Positions 25,439-33,302 of a stretch of DNA of 64,000 nucleotides are shown here, in pieces. Source of the stretch: Pedobacter ureilyticus (GTDB lineage: Bacteria; Bacteroidota; Bacteroidia; Sphingobacteriales; Sphingobacteriaceae); the NCBI RefSeq assembly GCF_005925345.1, contig NZ_SSHJ01000004.1, forward strand, positions 62,001 to 126,000. Reading direction: 5' to 3'. Both the position numbers and the translations under genes were made by a program. The notes under the pieces are model-generated. The model worked only from the letters and a program-made list of their open reading frames with translations, searched no databases and was not told where the DNA came from. Numbering within the stretch: the first letter of the stretch is position 1; each line of letters starts with the position of its first letter.

Positions 25439-26358
25439 TGAAGAATACAATAATTTCAAATTTTGGATTGGACAAGCTAGGCTTATCACAATCTGACGTA
25501 GATTTCTTAGACGTTAAATTAGAAGAAGATAATTTAATCTTTGTTGACTATAACAAAATATTAAAATTTAAAACACCACTTAATAGGGATATGAAGGCAT
25601 CCCTTGACGCTTTTTTAAACGGTTTCTTTCAAAGTGCTTTTTTTAAAAGAAAAACAGAAAGTCGCCTATTATTAAAAGGACTACATGAATGTAATGCAAC
25701 TAGACTAGGGTATTCGTCAAACAAACCGCATGGCAACTCAGTCGGCTCAGTACTTCAACAGTTGATTCTGGAAAATACCGAGTTTGTGGTTGATTCCTTA
25801 AAGTCTGGTCAATTCTCATATAACACACTATATTTTGGGGTTGATCAGGTTGGACCTGATAGAATTTCTGATATCCTAGTAAGCATAATAAAACCTCAAT
25901 TAATTCTATATACTCAGGAACAATGTGTAAAGCACAATATACCTACCACAATGGTAAAAGTAAAGAGCATATTCAATCCTAATAAGTTAATTTGGGAAAC
26001 AGGCAAATATGAGTTACCAGTACATGACGGACTACCTATAATCTTCATTCCCAAATCAATTACATCAACTGATGGTGGGTTGATAAGCAGCTATAATAAA
26101 TTCTTAAGATATGGCTTTAGACATTTTGTTAAACACAACACCGAATATCAATTCTTAGTTGACGAAAACGAACAAGGAAAAGGAGTTAAGAAGAAAGATT
26201 ATGAAGCTTACCTAAAAGATAAAGGAATACCATACAAAGACGAAGTCAAAAAATGGATTTTAGGAGATGCGATGTCTATTTTAAACTTTGAGTCTGAATT
26301 AATGGATGATTTAGAGGAAATTTCTACTGCAGAAATATTGAAGACTATAAACCCATAA
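25438..26358 (+). CDS. 306-aa protein of unknown function
   Basis: I do not recognise a named domain. The protein is soluble, with no signal or membrane segment. Notable blocks are YFGVDQVGPDRISDILVSII (about 138-157), a run of conserved-looking Asp/Gly, and LPVHDGLPIIFIPKSI (about 197-212), followed by a Lys-rich C-terminal region. Its start overlaps the stop of the LRAT-like gene by TAATG, so it is translationally coupled to it, and a terminator follows 29 bp after its stop. It could be the sensor or adaptor of the putative lipid-modifying enzyme; that is inference from context only. Confidence 0.85.
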   Translation: MKNTIISNFGLDKLGLSQSDVDFLDVKLEEDNLIFVDYNKILKFKTPLNRDMKASLDAFLNGFFQSAFFKRKTESRLLLKGLHECNATRLGYSSNKPHGNSVGSVLQQLILENTEFVVDSLKSGQFSYNTLYFGVDQVGPDRISDILVSIIKPQLILYTQEQCVKHNIPTTMVKVKSIFNPNKLIWETGKYELPVHDGLPIIFIPKSITSTDGGLISSYNKFLRYGFRHFVKHNTEYQFLVDENEQGKGVKKKDYEAYLKDKGIPYKDEVKKWILGDAMSILNFESELMDDLEEISTAEILKTINP

Positions 26359-26386
26359 AAAGTAAACTAAAATGAAACGTAAATCC

Positions 26387-26419
26387 AAGGCGGTATTTTT
26401 TAAAATATCGCCTTCTTTT
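26387..26419 (+). terminator. Terminator of the DUF2188/LRAT/306-aa operon
   Basis: Stem AAGGCGGTATTTT (26387-26399) with AAAATATCGCCTT (26402-26414), one G-T pair, then CTTTTG. It ends the operon 29 bp after the last stop. Confidence 0.8.
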
Positions 26420-26634
26420 GTACTGGGGGTTAGGTATAGAGAGAAACCGTACTGAAATCTTAAAATGGCTCATGATGCATATTGAAGCTATACTCAGACA
26501 TCAAATTTTCCTACTTACAAAAAAACGCAAATACACACTGTAAACGACAACTTATACAACAAAAAAACACCCACCATAATAGATTGATGCATAAAAAAGT
26601 CGCCCCGAGTTGAATAGCAAATGGCAGACAATCC

Positions 26635-26922
26635 CTAAACTAAATTAACAACAATCCCACCCAAATAAGCTTCTTCTGCTTTACATTCGATACCCTTGAT
26701 ATAGCAAAGATTTGAATTGTAGGGTTTTCCTGTTCTAGTATAAGCTCCTGCGCAACCGTGACCAGAAAATTCTGTATTGAAAAAGTGTACTGGTTTGTCC
26801 TTTTTATCCGTAGCAAGTTGAATACATTGCCTACATACATAATTTGGATAACGGCTTGAATGTTTAACGTACCGTTTACAGATAGGGCAAACTTGACGGT
26901 CTATTTTTTGTAGAGATACCAT
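26635..26922 (-). CDS. Small zinc-ribbon protein of unknown function
   Basis: A 95-aa protein starting MVSLQKIDRQVCPICKRYVK. A CPIC...VCRQC pair (about residues 12-33) should bind one zinc ion, and later GHGCAGAY and LCYIKGIECKAEEAYLGG add Cys residues. An in-frame ATG at 27060 would add 46 residues with a hydrophobic stretch and overlap the excisionase-like gene by 25 bp; I prefer the shorter form because the extension has no domain-like character. It follows the excisionase-like gene on the same strand. Function unknown. Confidence 0.6.
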   Translation of the reverse strand: MVSLQKIDRQVCPICKRYVKHSSRYPNYVCRQCIQLATDKKDKPVHFFNTEFSGHGCAGAYTRTGKPYNSNLCYIKGIECKAEEAYLGGIVVNLV

Positions 26923-27035
26923 AAATCCAAATTGAGCATTAAAATTTGTTGATAGAACAATGATTTGGGCGAGAATAGAGATTATCCCAACCCAAACCAT
27001 TTTAAGAGCTTTCAAGTATTTAAAATTGCCAGAAA

Positions 27036-27584
27036 TTAATTGTTTTGGCTCGCTATCCAAGCCTTAACTTCTTCGGGAACAAACCTTACCCCCCTACCTA
27101 TCTTTGTTTTTGGCAATCCTTGAGCCATTTTTCTATGTAAGGTAGCCTTACTTATGCCGAGCCATACCAATAGTTCGGGGGTCGTTAACCAATCTTTCTC
27201 TGCTGTTGATATTTGTCGGTGTTGTTCATCAACCTTACCTTGATTTTCCGATTTGAGAAATTGTAAATACTGCAATTCTGCATCAACCCATTTTAAAGAA
27301 TTATGAACCTCTTGTTCTTGCTCAATTTCTAAAAAGTATAGCTCATACTCATCTCTAAATGCTCTAAAGTGTGCTTCGTCTGGTTTGCGTACCGTTTGAG
27401 CTATAAGCTTTCTGCAATATTGTAGATAGTAGATTTTTTCGTCAATTGATTTAACAAGTTCCATAGCGTTTGCTAGAAATAAGTTCAGTTCTTTATTCTC
27501 ATATAACGGTTTGATAAATTTTCGCAACAACTCTAATCTTTCTTGCTTGTTGCGCTCTTCCCATCTGATATAAAATCGCTTCAT
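27036..27584 (-). CDS. Helix-turn-helix excisionase-like protein
   Basis: A 182-aa protein with an N-terminal charged coiled-coil-like part (about 1-130, many Glu/Lys/Gln) and a C-terminal MerR/excisionase-type HTH (about 133-180: WLTTPELLVWLGISKATLHR, KMAQGLPKTKIGRGVRFVPE, VKAWI). It lies 59 bp downstream of the integrase gene on the same strand, the position expected for a directionality or control factor. The N-terminal region has no name that I can give. Confidence 0.75.
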   Translation of the reverse strand: MKRFYIRWEERNKQERLELLRKFIKPLYENKELNLFLANAMELVKSIDEKIYYLQYCRKLIAQTVRKPDEAHFRAFRDEYELYFLEIEQEQEVHNSLKWVDAELQYLQFLKSENQGKVDEQHRQISTAEKDWLTTPELLVWLGISKATLHRKMAQGLPKTKIGRGVRFVPEEVKAWIASQNN

Positions 27585-27643
27585 TGTTATTTAGTCCTTT
27601 CCATTTTAAATTTAAAATAATCCACAATGTCAATCTTAATGGA

Positions 27644-28834
27644 TTAACCTCCGCTTGCTATATGGATAGCAGATTGCTCGTAGATGGAATTTAGGTTTTC
27701 CATTGAACTGAACAAATCCTCTGTCATCGTTTTCGCATATATCATTGTATCATGTATATTTTTATGACCTAAAAGCTGCTGTAAATGCGCCAAGCTTGTT
27801 TTAGCATGAAGGTGCAACGATGCGAAAGTATGGCGCCCAACATGCATGCTTACATGCTTTTTTACCCCAACCAATCTCATTAGTTCTTTGAGGTGTTTGT
27901 TAATAGTAGCATTAGCAACAAATGGAAATACAGGGGCATCGTCCAAGATTATCTTGTGCTTACTGTATTTATCAATAATTGCCTTTGCCATAGGTATCAG
28001 AGGTATAATTATCGGCTTTGAGTTTTTCTTCATAACCAAACTGATATGGTCTTCTTTAACATTTTCATATTTTAGTCCAACAATGTCCGAGTAGCGTAAC
28101 CCTAGAAAAATTGATGTTTCTAGGTAGTCTTTTGCTATCTGCAAATTTTTACCATTTGAATTGACTTCGTAATTCCTAATCTTGTTTACCTCATCTAAAG
28201 TTAAGAAAACACGTTGACCTTCTGCTGGCTTAAGCCGATGATGTTCGTAAGGGCTTTCTTTCATCAGCTTATTAGCAATAGCACGTCTAATCATTGCCCG
28301 CAATACTTTATGCTTACCGAATCTGCCGTTGTAAGAGTTTTTTCTTTTGGTCGCCATGTGATGGTCGAACTTTTGAACAAAAGACAATGTCAAATCACCA
28401 AATGATAATGTAGGTGCTATTTCCTTGAGTATTCTAAGAGTTGTAACGTAGGTTTTTAAAGTGTTGGGTTTCAACGATGCCCCCCACAATTCCACCTGTT
28501 CAGTCCAAAAGGCATAAAAATCACTTTTATTTGTATCATCAAAAAAGCTCTGAGCAAGACTTAGCGTTACAGTTTTGCCCATTGCTTCTTCGCTGTACAT
28601 AAAGGCATTGAAATCAGCAATTCTTTTATTTAAGAATGCGGCCAAGGCGATACCTTTGGCTGAATTTGTTTTAGCGGTATGCTCCTTCTTGTTCCATTCT
28701 GTTGCCAAACAAGATTTGCCTGTTGGGATTTTAACAATTGTCCCTTCCACACGTAGAAAGAAGTTAATAGGGCATGTACCATCGGTTTTCTTTTTATCGG
28801 TTCTTAGAGATGCGTAGAGTTTATATGTAATCAT
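27644..28834 (-). CDS. Tyrosine-type site-specific integrase
   Basis: A 396-aa recombinase. Arm-type DNA-binding domain (about 1-80, ITYKLYASLRTDKKKTDGTC), SAM-like core-binding domain (about 105-205) and catalytic domain with Arg in FLGLRYSDIVGLKYEN, HxxR in SMHVGRHTFASLH, His in LLGHKNIHDTMIY and the nucleophile Tyr in IYAKT. All residues are present, so it should be active. It is the Bacteroidota phage-integrase type (Phage_int_SAM_5 with Arm-DNA-bind_5). The duplicated tRNA-Glu 3' end is its probable target. Confidence 0.94.
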   Translation of the reverse strand: MITYKLYASLRTDKKKTDGTCPINFFLRVEGTIVKIPTGKSCLATEWNKKEHTAKTNSAKGIALAAFLNKRIADFNAFMYSEEAMGKTVTLSLAQSFFDDTNKSDFYAFWTEQVELWGASLKPNTLKTYVTTLRILKEIAPTLSFGDLTLSFVQKFDHHMATKRKNSYNGRFGKHKVLRAMIRRAIANKLMKESPYEHHRLKPAEGQRVFLTLDEVNKIRNYEVNSNGKNLQIAKDYLETSIFLGLRYSDIVGLKYENVKEDHISLVMKKNSKPIIIPLIPMAKAIIDKYSKHKIILDDAPVFPFVANATINKHLKELMRLVGVKKHVSMHVGRHTFASLHLHAKTSLAHLQQLLGHKNIHDTMIYAKTMTEDLFSSMENLNSIYEQSAIHIASGG

Positions 28835-28986
28835 GTTTTTAAATTATTGTGGGAATATCCAAGGACTTTTACAAAAAGTAAAATTTTTATGGATATTTAT
28901 TTTATTCAATTATTTGATTTTTAACGTTTTGAGATTTGAATGCTTGGCAGAAGATGTTATCCACCAAGCTTTTTCAAATCAATACC

Positions 28987-29448
28987 TTAAAAGTTTCTTT
29001 TCGTCTTTTTAAGACTGTTTTGCTCTTTAAGGTACTCCGCTTTTCTTTTAAACTGAGCTGTAGTCATCCTCTTTCTCTCAACATTTACATTTTCTTGTAA
29101 ATAACGTCTTCTAAATAACCTGAGGTCAATGTGGATTTCTCGGCTAGTGCCGATTTTACTATCCATCAACTTGATTTCGACTATTTCAATTTGCTCAAGC
29201 TCTCGGATAGTTCGCTGAACTGTTGAAATACTAACGCCAAGTTTTTTGGAGAAGAAATCATTTGATGCAAAGCAATAACCCTTCTTTGCACTTAGGGAAT
29301 AAATGTGGGTTAGCATTATTCTTGCTTTGAAAGAAAGCCCTCTGTCCTCAAGAATTGGCGTGATGTAAGCGGAAGTTAATCCCTTTTTTGAAAATACCGC
29401 CCAATTAGCTCTATAATTGGGGTTCAAGTTTTGACCGTTATTAGCCAT
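28987..29448 (-). CDS. HTH_36-type DNA-binding protein
   Basis: A 153-aa basic protein. Residues about 35-100 are a winged helix of the replication-initiator type (LSFKARIMLTHIYSLSAKKG then SNDFFSKKLGVSISTVQRTI and RELEQIEIVEI), as in small mobile elements where such proteins bind origins or regulate. The C-terminal 40 residues are Lys/Arg-rich. Upstream on the minus strand lie a 578-bp gap and the divergent J-domain operon. A role in replication is possible but unproven. Confidence 0.72.
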   Translation of the reverse strand: MANNGQNLNPNYRANWAVFSKKGLTSAYITPILEDRGLSFKARIMLTHIYSLSAKKGYCFASNDFFSKKLGVSISTVQRTIRELEQIEIVEIKLMDSKIGTSREIHIDLRLFRRRYLQENVNVERKRMTTAQFKRKAEYLKEQNSLKKTKRNF

Positions 29449-30026
29449 ATTAATTGTTTTTACACAACTCTACATTGAGCTGATAAAACATACTATAACT
29501 ACATTTGCTAAAAACATTTTGAAGGAGTTGTGAAAACCTTTTTAATAGCTGTGGGATGTCATTTTGAGGTTGGATAGGTGTAGTCTTTCTGAAAAGCGAT
29601 TTTCTAGTACCCCCATGTTAATTACGACCTACATAGTTAATAATATAGTTAACAAGGGAGAGTATCTTTCTTTTTAAAAAGAAACAAAATATAGAAGAAA
29701 GGTGCTTTCGCACCAAACTCTAAAACTTCGTTTTCTTAAAACAAATTATATTACCGAAATTAGCCACCATCAAACACCAAAATCAAGAATTATAGAGTAA
29801 AGAAAGAAATCAACATATCGAATTAATAATATAGCGTTAGCTTAATCTAGTTTCAGAACCGCAACTTCAAAAACCTACAGGATTAAATGACTAATGCTCG
29901 TGCCATAGCGTGCGAGCTTTGTCTTGTCTTGTAGGTCGCCGTTGCGGGCGCTGAAACATTCAAGCTTAGTTCCACGCTTGTTTGTTTAAATAACCTCTCT
30001 TTGGAACTGAGGGAACCACGAACCAC
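29449..30026. other. 578-bp non-coding gap in the element
   Basis: No convincing frame. It holds a perfect hairpin GGTGC-TTTC-GCACC (about 29701-29714), two AT-rich AATAATATAG words (29639 and 29826), and a GC-richer stretch of TCGCCGTTGCGGGCG (29936-29951). It could carry an origin or promoter for the two divergent operons; nothing specific is recognisable. Confidence 0.4.
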
Positions 30027-30467
30027 ATGAAAAAGTTCATTTTAATTGCATTACTTTCAGCTTTTATTTTCAAAGCAAAATCCCAAACACCAAAACAAGT
30101 CCAGCTATTTCCACAAGAATATGTTGGCAAAACAATCACTTTCAAAAACATTGCTTACATGCCTACATTAACTGAAATGAAAGGGATGTACCTAGTTGGA
30201 ATTGATATTGAAGGAGAAGGAGCTGAAGAGTTCGGCTTTGGAAGCCTTGATAAAATTACAGGAGCAGTTGGAGCAAGTATTGCTAAGCAGATGAGTAAAA
30301 AAGGTTATGGTGGTTACAGCAAATTTTACTATGGGTCAGTTACGGGAAAAGTCGTTAAAAAGAGCTTGAGCTTTGGTTCAAATTACGTTTTCGTTATCAG
30401 TAAAATTGTCAACCACTGGTTAGGAGAGGAAAACAAGCCTAAAGAAGTTTTTACATCAATTAAGTAA
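30027..30467 (+). CDS. Secreted protein of unknown function
   Basis: A 146-aa protein with an N-terminal signal (about 1-19, ending AKSQ) and a beta-rich Gly-containing body (VGKTITFKNIAYMPTLTEMK and YYGSVTGKVVKKSLSFG). No family is recognised. The stop overlaps the next start as TAATG, so it is translationally coupled to the small zinc protein. It belongs to the element's right-hand three-gene operon. Confidence 0.78.
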   Translation: MKKFILIALLSAFIFKAKSQTPKQVQLFPQEYVGKTITFKNIAYMPTLTEMKGMYLVGIDIEGEGAEEFGFGSLDKITGAVGASIAKQMSKKGYGGYSKFYYGSVTGKVVKKSLSFGSNYVFVISKIVNHWLGEENKPKEVFTSIK

Positions 30468-30703
30468 TGGCTTCGTGTTACAACTGTGGAACTTCTCCTG
30501 CCGATTATCGCAGGGAAGTTTATACTGGCTCGTCAAGACGAACAAATTATGGTCGCTCAGTAACCTTTGGAAATAGTAGGCATTATGGTAAGCGTTCTGT
30601 TTGCTATAGTTGTGCTAAGAGTATTGATTGGTGGCGGAATGCCAAAGTGATTTTTTGGCAACTTTTAATCATTGCATTTTTATGGTATTGCTATAAGTCA
30701 TGA
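30467..30703 (+). CDS. Small CxxC membrane protein of unknown function
   Basis: A 78-aa protein with two Cys pairs that could form a zinc ribbon (YNCG near residue 5 and VCYSCAKS near 45) followed by a single hydrophobic helix (about 57-73, VIFWQLLIIAFLWYCY). It starts on the stop of the previous gene (TAATG) and its stop overlaps the next start (ATGA). Middle of the three-gene operon; function unknown. The topology would put the zinc part in the cytoplasm or periplasm depending on orientation. Confidence 0.75.
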   Translation: MASCYNCGTSPADYRREVYTGSSRRTNYGRSVTFGNSRHYGKRSVCYSCAKSIDWWRNAKVIFWQLLIIAFLWYCYKS

Positions 30704-31356
30704 CAGGGAATTATTACGATATTTTGGGTATTTCCCAAACAGCAACATCAGATGAGGTCAAGAAGGCTTACCGAAAACTTTCATTAAAGTTTCATCCTGA
30801 TAAGAACGAGGGCGATGAATATTTTTCGCAAATGTTCAAGCAAATAAATATTGCCTATAATGTCCTTATCGACACCGAGAAGCGAAAAGATTACGATTTC
30901 CAGCTAAGAGGTCAGTCGGAGTTAAAATCAAACGCAGAACGGCTTAAAAAGCTTGAGGATGAACTAGCGTTTAAAAATAGTCTATTAAATAGGAGAAAAA
31001 AAGTTGACGAAGTCTTAGCTAGCCATACCACACAACAACAAGCAAGATGGAGCATTAAAGATGAAAAACCATCAGTTGATTTTCCAATCAAAATAAAGCA
31101 CGTCAAATACTCTTTGTGGGTAGTGATTATTGGTCTGGCATGGGCTATTGGTTCAAAAGGTAGTGAGACTGAAAATGATTTGAATGATAAACAATCGTCT
31201 TATGTTAAACCAAAGAAGAAGCCTAAACGTAAAAAGAAGAAAACTGAAATATATCGAGCCGAAACTATTGATACAACTTCATTAGCTAAGAATGAAGAAA
31301 AGCCGATAGATACCAGCACAAATTTTTCTGACTTGAAACTTCAAGACACCCTATGA
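30700..31356 (+). CDS. J-domain protein with membrane helix
   Basis: A 218-aa protein. N-terminal J domain (about 4-68: YYDILGISQTATSDEVKKAY, KLSLKFHPDKNEGDEYF) with intact HPD, which should recruit and stimulate a DnaK-type Hsp70. A coiled-coil-like charged stretch (about 75-110), one hydrophobic helix (about 138-152, WVVIIGLAWAIG) and a Lys-rich tail with KPKKKPKRKKKKT follow. There is no zinc or substrate domain of classical DnaJ. Co-transcribed by overlaps with the two small genes; the substrate is unknown. Confidence 0.85.
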   Translation: MTGNYYDILGISQTATSDEVKKAYRKLSLKFHPDKNEGDEYFSQMFKQINIAYNVLIDTEKRKDYDFQLRGQSELKSNAERLKKLEDELAFKNSLLNRRKKVDEVLASHTTQQQARWSIKDEKPSVDFPIKIKHVKYSLWVVIIGLAWAIGSKGSETENDLNDKQSSYVKPKKKPKRKKKKTEIYRAETIDTTSLAKNEEKPIDTSTNFSDLKLQDTL

Positions 31357-31731
31357 AGTATTACAAAATCCCACAGTAACTTCCCCTATATCTTCCCCCA
31401 TCAAAATCGAAACACATTTTCTATGCGGAATAACTGTCAAAAATCAGCTATTTAACTAGCCCCCTACGGGCTACATTAAACATCAATCCCTAAACAAGGT
31501 TGATGTTTTTTTATGCCAAAAACACCAAACAAATCAACGAATAATTGGCACAACCAACCATTTCCATCACTAGCGCAAACCGCCACATACACAAATCGAC
31601 GAATTACCAAATAAAACAAATCAACGTTCCTTTTTTATAAACTCACAACTAAGTAAATCTTTTATTAGAATTTAACCGTAAATACCTATCAAACCAAATA
31701 GAATGGTATTTTTGTTTTTCAAATAGTAAAA
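31357..31731. other. Non-coding right end of the element and its flank
   Basis: It holds the inner repeat TTCCCCTATATCTTCCCC (31377-31394), the right 56-bp repeat (31460-31515) and about 215 bp of AT-rich flank before tatC, where CAAATCAACG words recur. No gene seen. Confidence 0.6.
31460..31515 (+). repeat. Right attachment-site repeat
   Basis: 56 bp matching 23150-23205 with 3 differences. It contains the tRNA-Glu acceptor 3' strand and the terminator hairpin but no tRNA body, so it is the displaced 3' end of a tRNA-Glu gene. Confidence 0.85.
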
Positions 31732-32613
31732 ATGAGCAGCAACAAAGCGAAAGATTTAATCGATTCAATAAAAAACAAAGGGAAAAACCTAGAGGCAGAA
31801 ATGTCTTTTTTCGACCACCTGGATATACTTCGCAAACATTTGCTAAGAGCCTTAGCCGTAATTACCTTATTGGTAATAGTAGCCTTTTACTTTACCGATT
31901 TTATTTGGCATGATGTAATTATGGCCCCCAAAAACGCTAATTTTTGGACCTACCGCATGATGTGCAAATTGGTAGAAGCCTTTCCATCTATAGGAAACGA
32001 GTTCTGCATTACCGATATCAAAGCTAAGATCATTAACACCGAAATGTCTGGCCAATTTACCCTGCAGATGAACTCCTGTATCATGGCTGGTATTATATTG
32101 GGCGTACCCTACCTACTTTTCGAAATCTGGTTGTTCATCAAACCCGCACTTTTAGAAAGCGAGCGCAAATCAGCAAGTGGCTTTGTAGCATTTGCTTCCC
32201 TATTATTTGCTTTAGGCCTATTGTTTGGCTATTATATCATTTGCCCCTTATCCATCAACTTCTTAGTAAACTATACAGTAGATTCTAGTATCGAGAATAC
32301 CTTTACCATCTCTTCTTATCTATCTACAGTTTTAACCCTAGCACTAGGCTCTGGCATCATCTTCCAATTGCCGGTAATCATCTACATCCTATCTAAGTTG
32401 GGCATCATGACACCAAAGTTCATGCGCTCTACCAGAAGATACGCAGCAGTGTTAATTCTAGTTGTAGCCGCTGTAGTAACACCAACAGCAGATCCGTACA
32501 CCATGCTTATTGTAGCCTTCCCGCTATTCTTATTATACGAATTGAGCATCATGATCTCTGCCCGTATCGAGAAGAAAAGACAAAAAGCAGAGTTAGCATT
32601 TTACAAGAAATAG
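31732..32613 (+). CDS. tatC: Sec-independent protein translocase TatC
   Basis: A 293-aa inner-membrane protein with six hydrophobic segments and the conserved start FFDHLDILRKHLLRALAVIT (the ELR motif region). It binds twin-arginine signal peptides. It is longer than E. coli TatC by an N-terminal charged extension and a periplasmic insert. tatA is not next to it here. First gene to the right of the integrated element. Confidence 0.96.
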   Translation: MSSNKAKDLIDSIKNKGKNLEAEMSFFDHLDILRKHLLRALAVITLLVIVAFYFTDFIWHDVIMAPKNANFWTYRMMCKLVEAFPSIGNEFCITDIKAKIINTEMSGQFTLQMNSCIMAGIILGVPYLLFEIWLFIKPALLESERKSASGFVAFASLLFALGLLFGYYIICPLSINFLVNYTVDSSIENTFTISSYLSTVLTLALGSGIIFQLPVIIYILSKLGIMTPKFMRSTRRYAAVLILVVAAVVTPTADPYTMLIVAFPLFLLYELSIMISARIEKKRQKAELAFYKK

Positions 32614-32736
32614 GCTCAAAGTCTTACATGATAGGCGGTACCGCGTTTAAACTTATTACCTAGAACCTATTACTTATAACCTAAAAGACAACAAAATATT
32701 TACCAATCATTAGCATAATTCTATATAAATTTGAAT

Positions 32737-33174
32737 ATGTCTTCAGCAAAATTAAAAATAGCCGTCGGAGCCGATCATGCAGGTTTCGAGTATAAAGAAA
32801 TACTAAAAGAATTTCTGGCAGAGCATGAAGTAACCGATTTCGGCACACAATCATTAGATTCGGTAGACTACCCCGATTTTGCGCACCCAGTAGCTAGTGC
32901 AGTAGAGAAAGGCGAGGCAGATTTTGGAGTACTAGTATGCGGAAGCGCACAAGGCGTGGCCATTACCGCCAACAAACACCAAGGCATTAGAGCTGCCGTT
33001 GCGTGGCTAACAGATATTGCCAGGCTATCCAGACAACATAACAATGCCAATGTAATTTGTATCCCGGCACGTTTTGTATCGCCAGAATTGGCTAAAGAAA
33101 TGGTTACCACTTTTTTAGCAACCCCTTTTGAAGGTGGCAGGCACGCCAACAGGGTAAACAAAATATCTTGCTAA
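32737..33174 (+). CDS. rpiB: Ribose-5-phosphate isomerase B
   Basis: A 145-aa isomerase of the pentose phosphate pathway. The start KIAVGADHAGFEYKEILKEF, the SVDYPDFAHPVASAVEKGEAD block and LVCGSAQGVAITANKHQGIRA (phosphate-binding loop with active-site Cys) are typical of the Bacteroidota RpiB. The ATG at 32737 is used because the in-frame TTG at 32731 adds only two residues and is weak. Confidence 0.94.
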   Translation: MSSAKLKIAVGADHAGFEYKEILKEFLAEHEVTDFGTQSLDSVDYPDFAHPVASAVEKGEADFGVLVCGSAQGVAITANKHQGIRAAVAWLTDIARLSRQHNNANVICIPARFVSPELAKEMVTTFLATPFEGGRHANRVNKISC

Positions 33175-33215
33175 AATTTTAGCTCCAACAACGAAAAATA
33201 AAATATTGATAATCA

Positions 33216-33276
33216 ACACCTAATACCTAATCCCTAACAACTAATCCCTAGTACCTAATACCTGATCCCTAACACC
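33216..33276. repeat. Tandem CTAATACC/CTAATCCC words
   Basis: Five to seven imperfect copies of a 7-8 nt word (ACCTAATACC, CTAATCCCTA, CTGATCCCTA) fill the gap between rpiB and the M28 peptidase gene. The same words occur at 7558-7588 after rsgA. No stem is formed here. Confidence 0.6.
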
Positions 33277-33302
33277 ATACAACAACTAACAAAAACATAA
33301 AA

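Larger units (their letters stand above)
23150..31515. mobile_element. tRNA-Glu-integrated element, about 8.4 kb
   Basis: Boundaries are the two 56-bp repeats. Contents: an extra tRNA-Glu, ImmA/Xre regulators (minus), a DUF2188/LRAT-like/306-aa operon (plus), a small zinc protein, an excisionase-like protein and tyrosine integrase (minus), a HTH_36 protein (minus) and a J-domain operon (plus). There are no conjugation, phage structural or transposase genes, so it is a small integrative element that would need help to move. A second pair of direct repeats (TTCCCCTATAT-YTTCCCC at 23376-23395 and 31376-31396) lies just inside the ends. The extra tRNA-Glu means the exact left end is uncertain: it may be at the second tRNA-Glu. 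Confidence 0.8.

Noticed and set aside
23150..31515. Prophage or conjugative element
   Set aside because: No capsid, tail, portal, relaxase, coupling protein or T4SS genes are present; only integrase, regulators and cargo.
33216..33276. CRISPR-like array of CTAATCCC repeats
   Set aside because: The repeats are 7-10 nt, adjacent and imperfect, with no spacers of constant length and no cas genes. No CRISPR array is present in the window.
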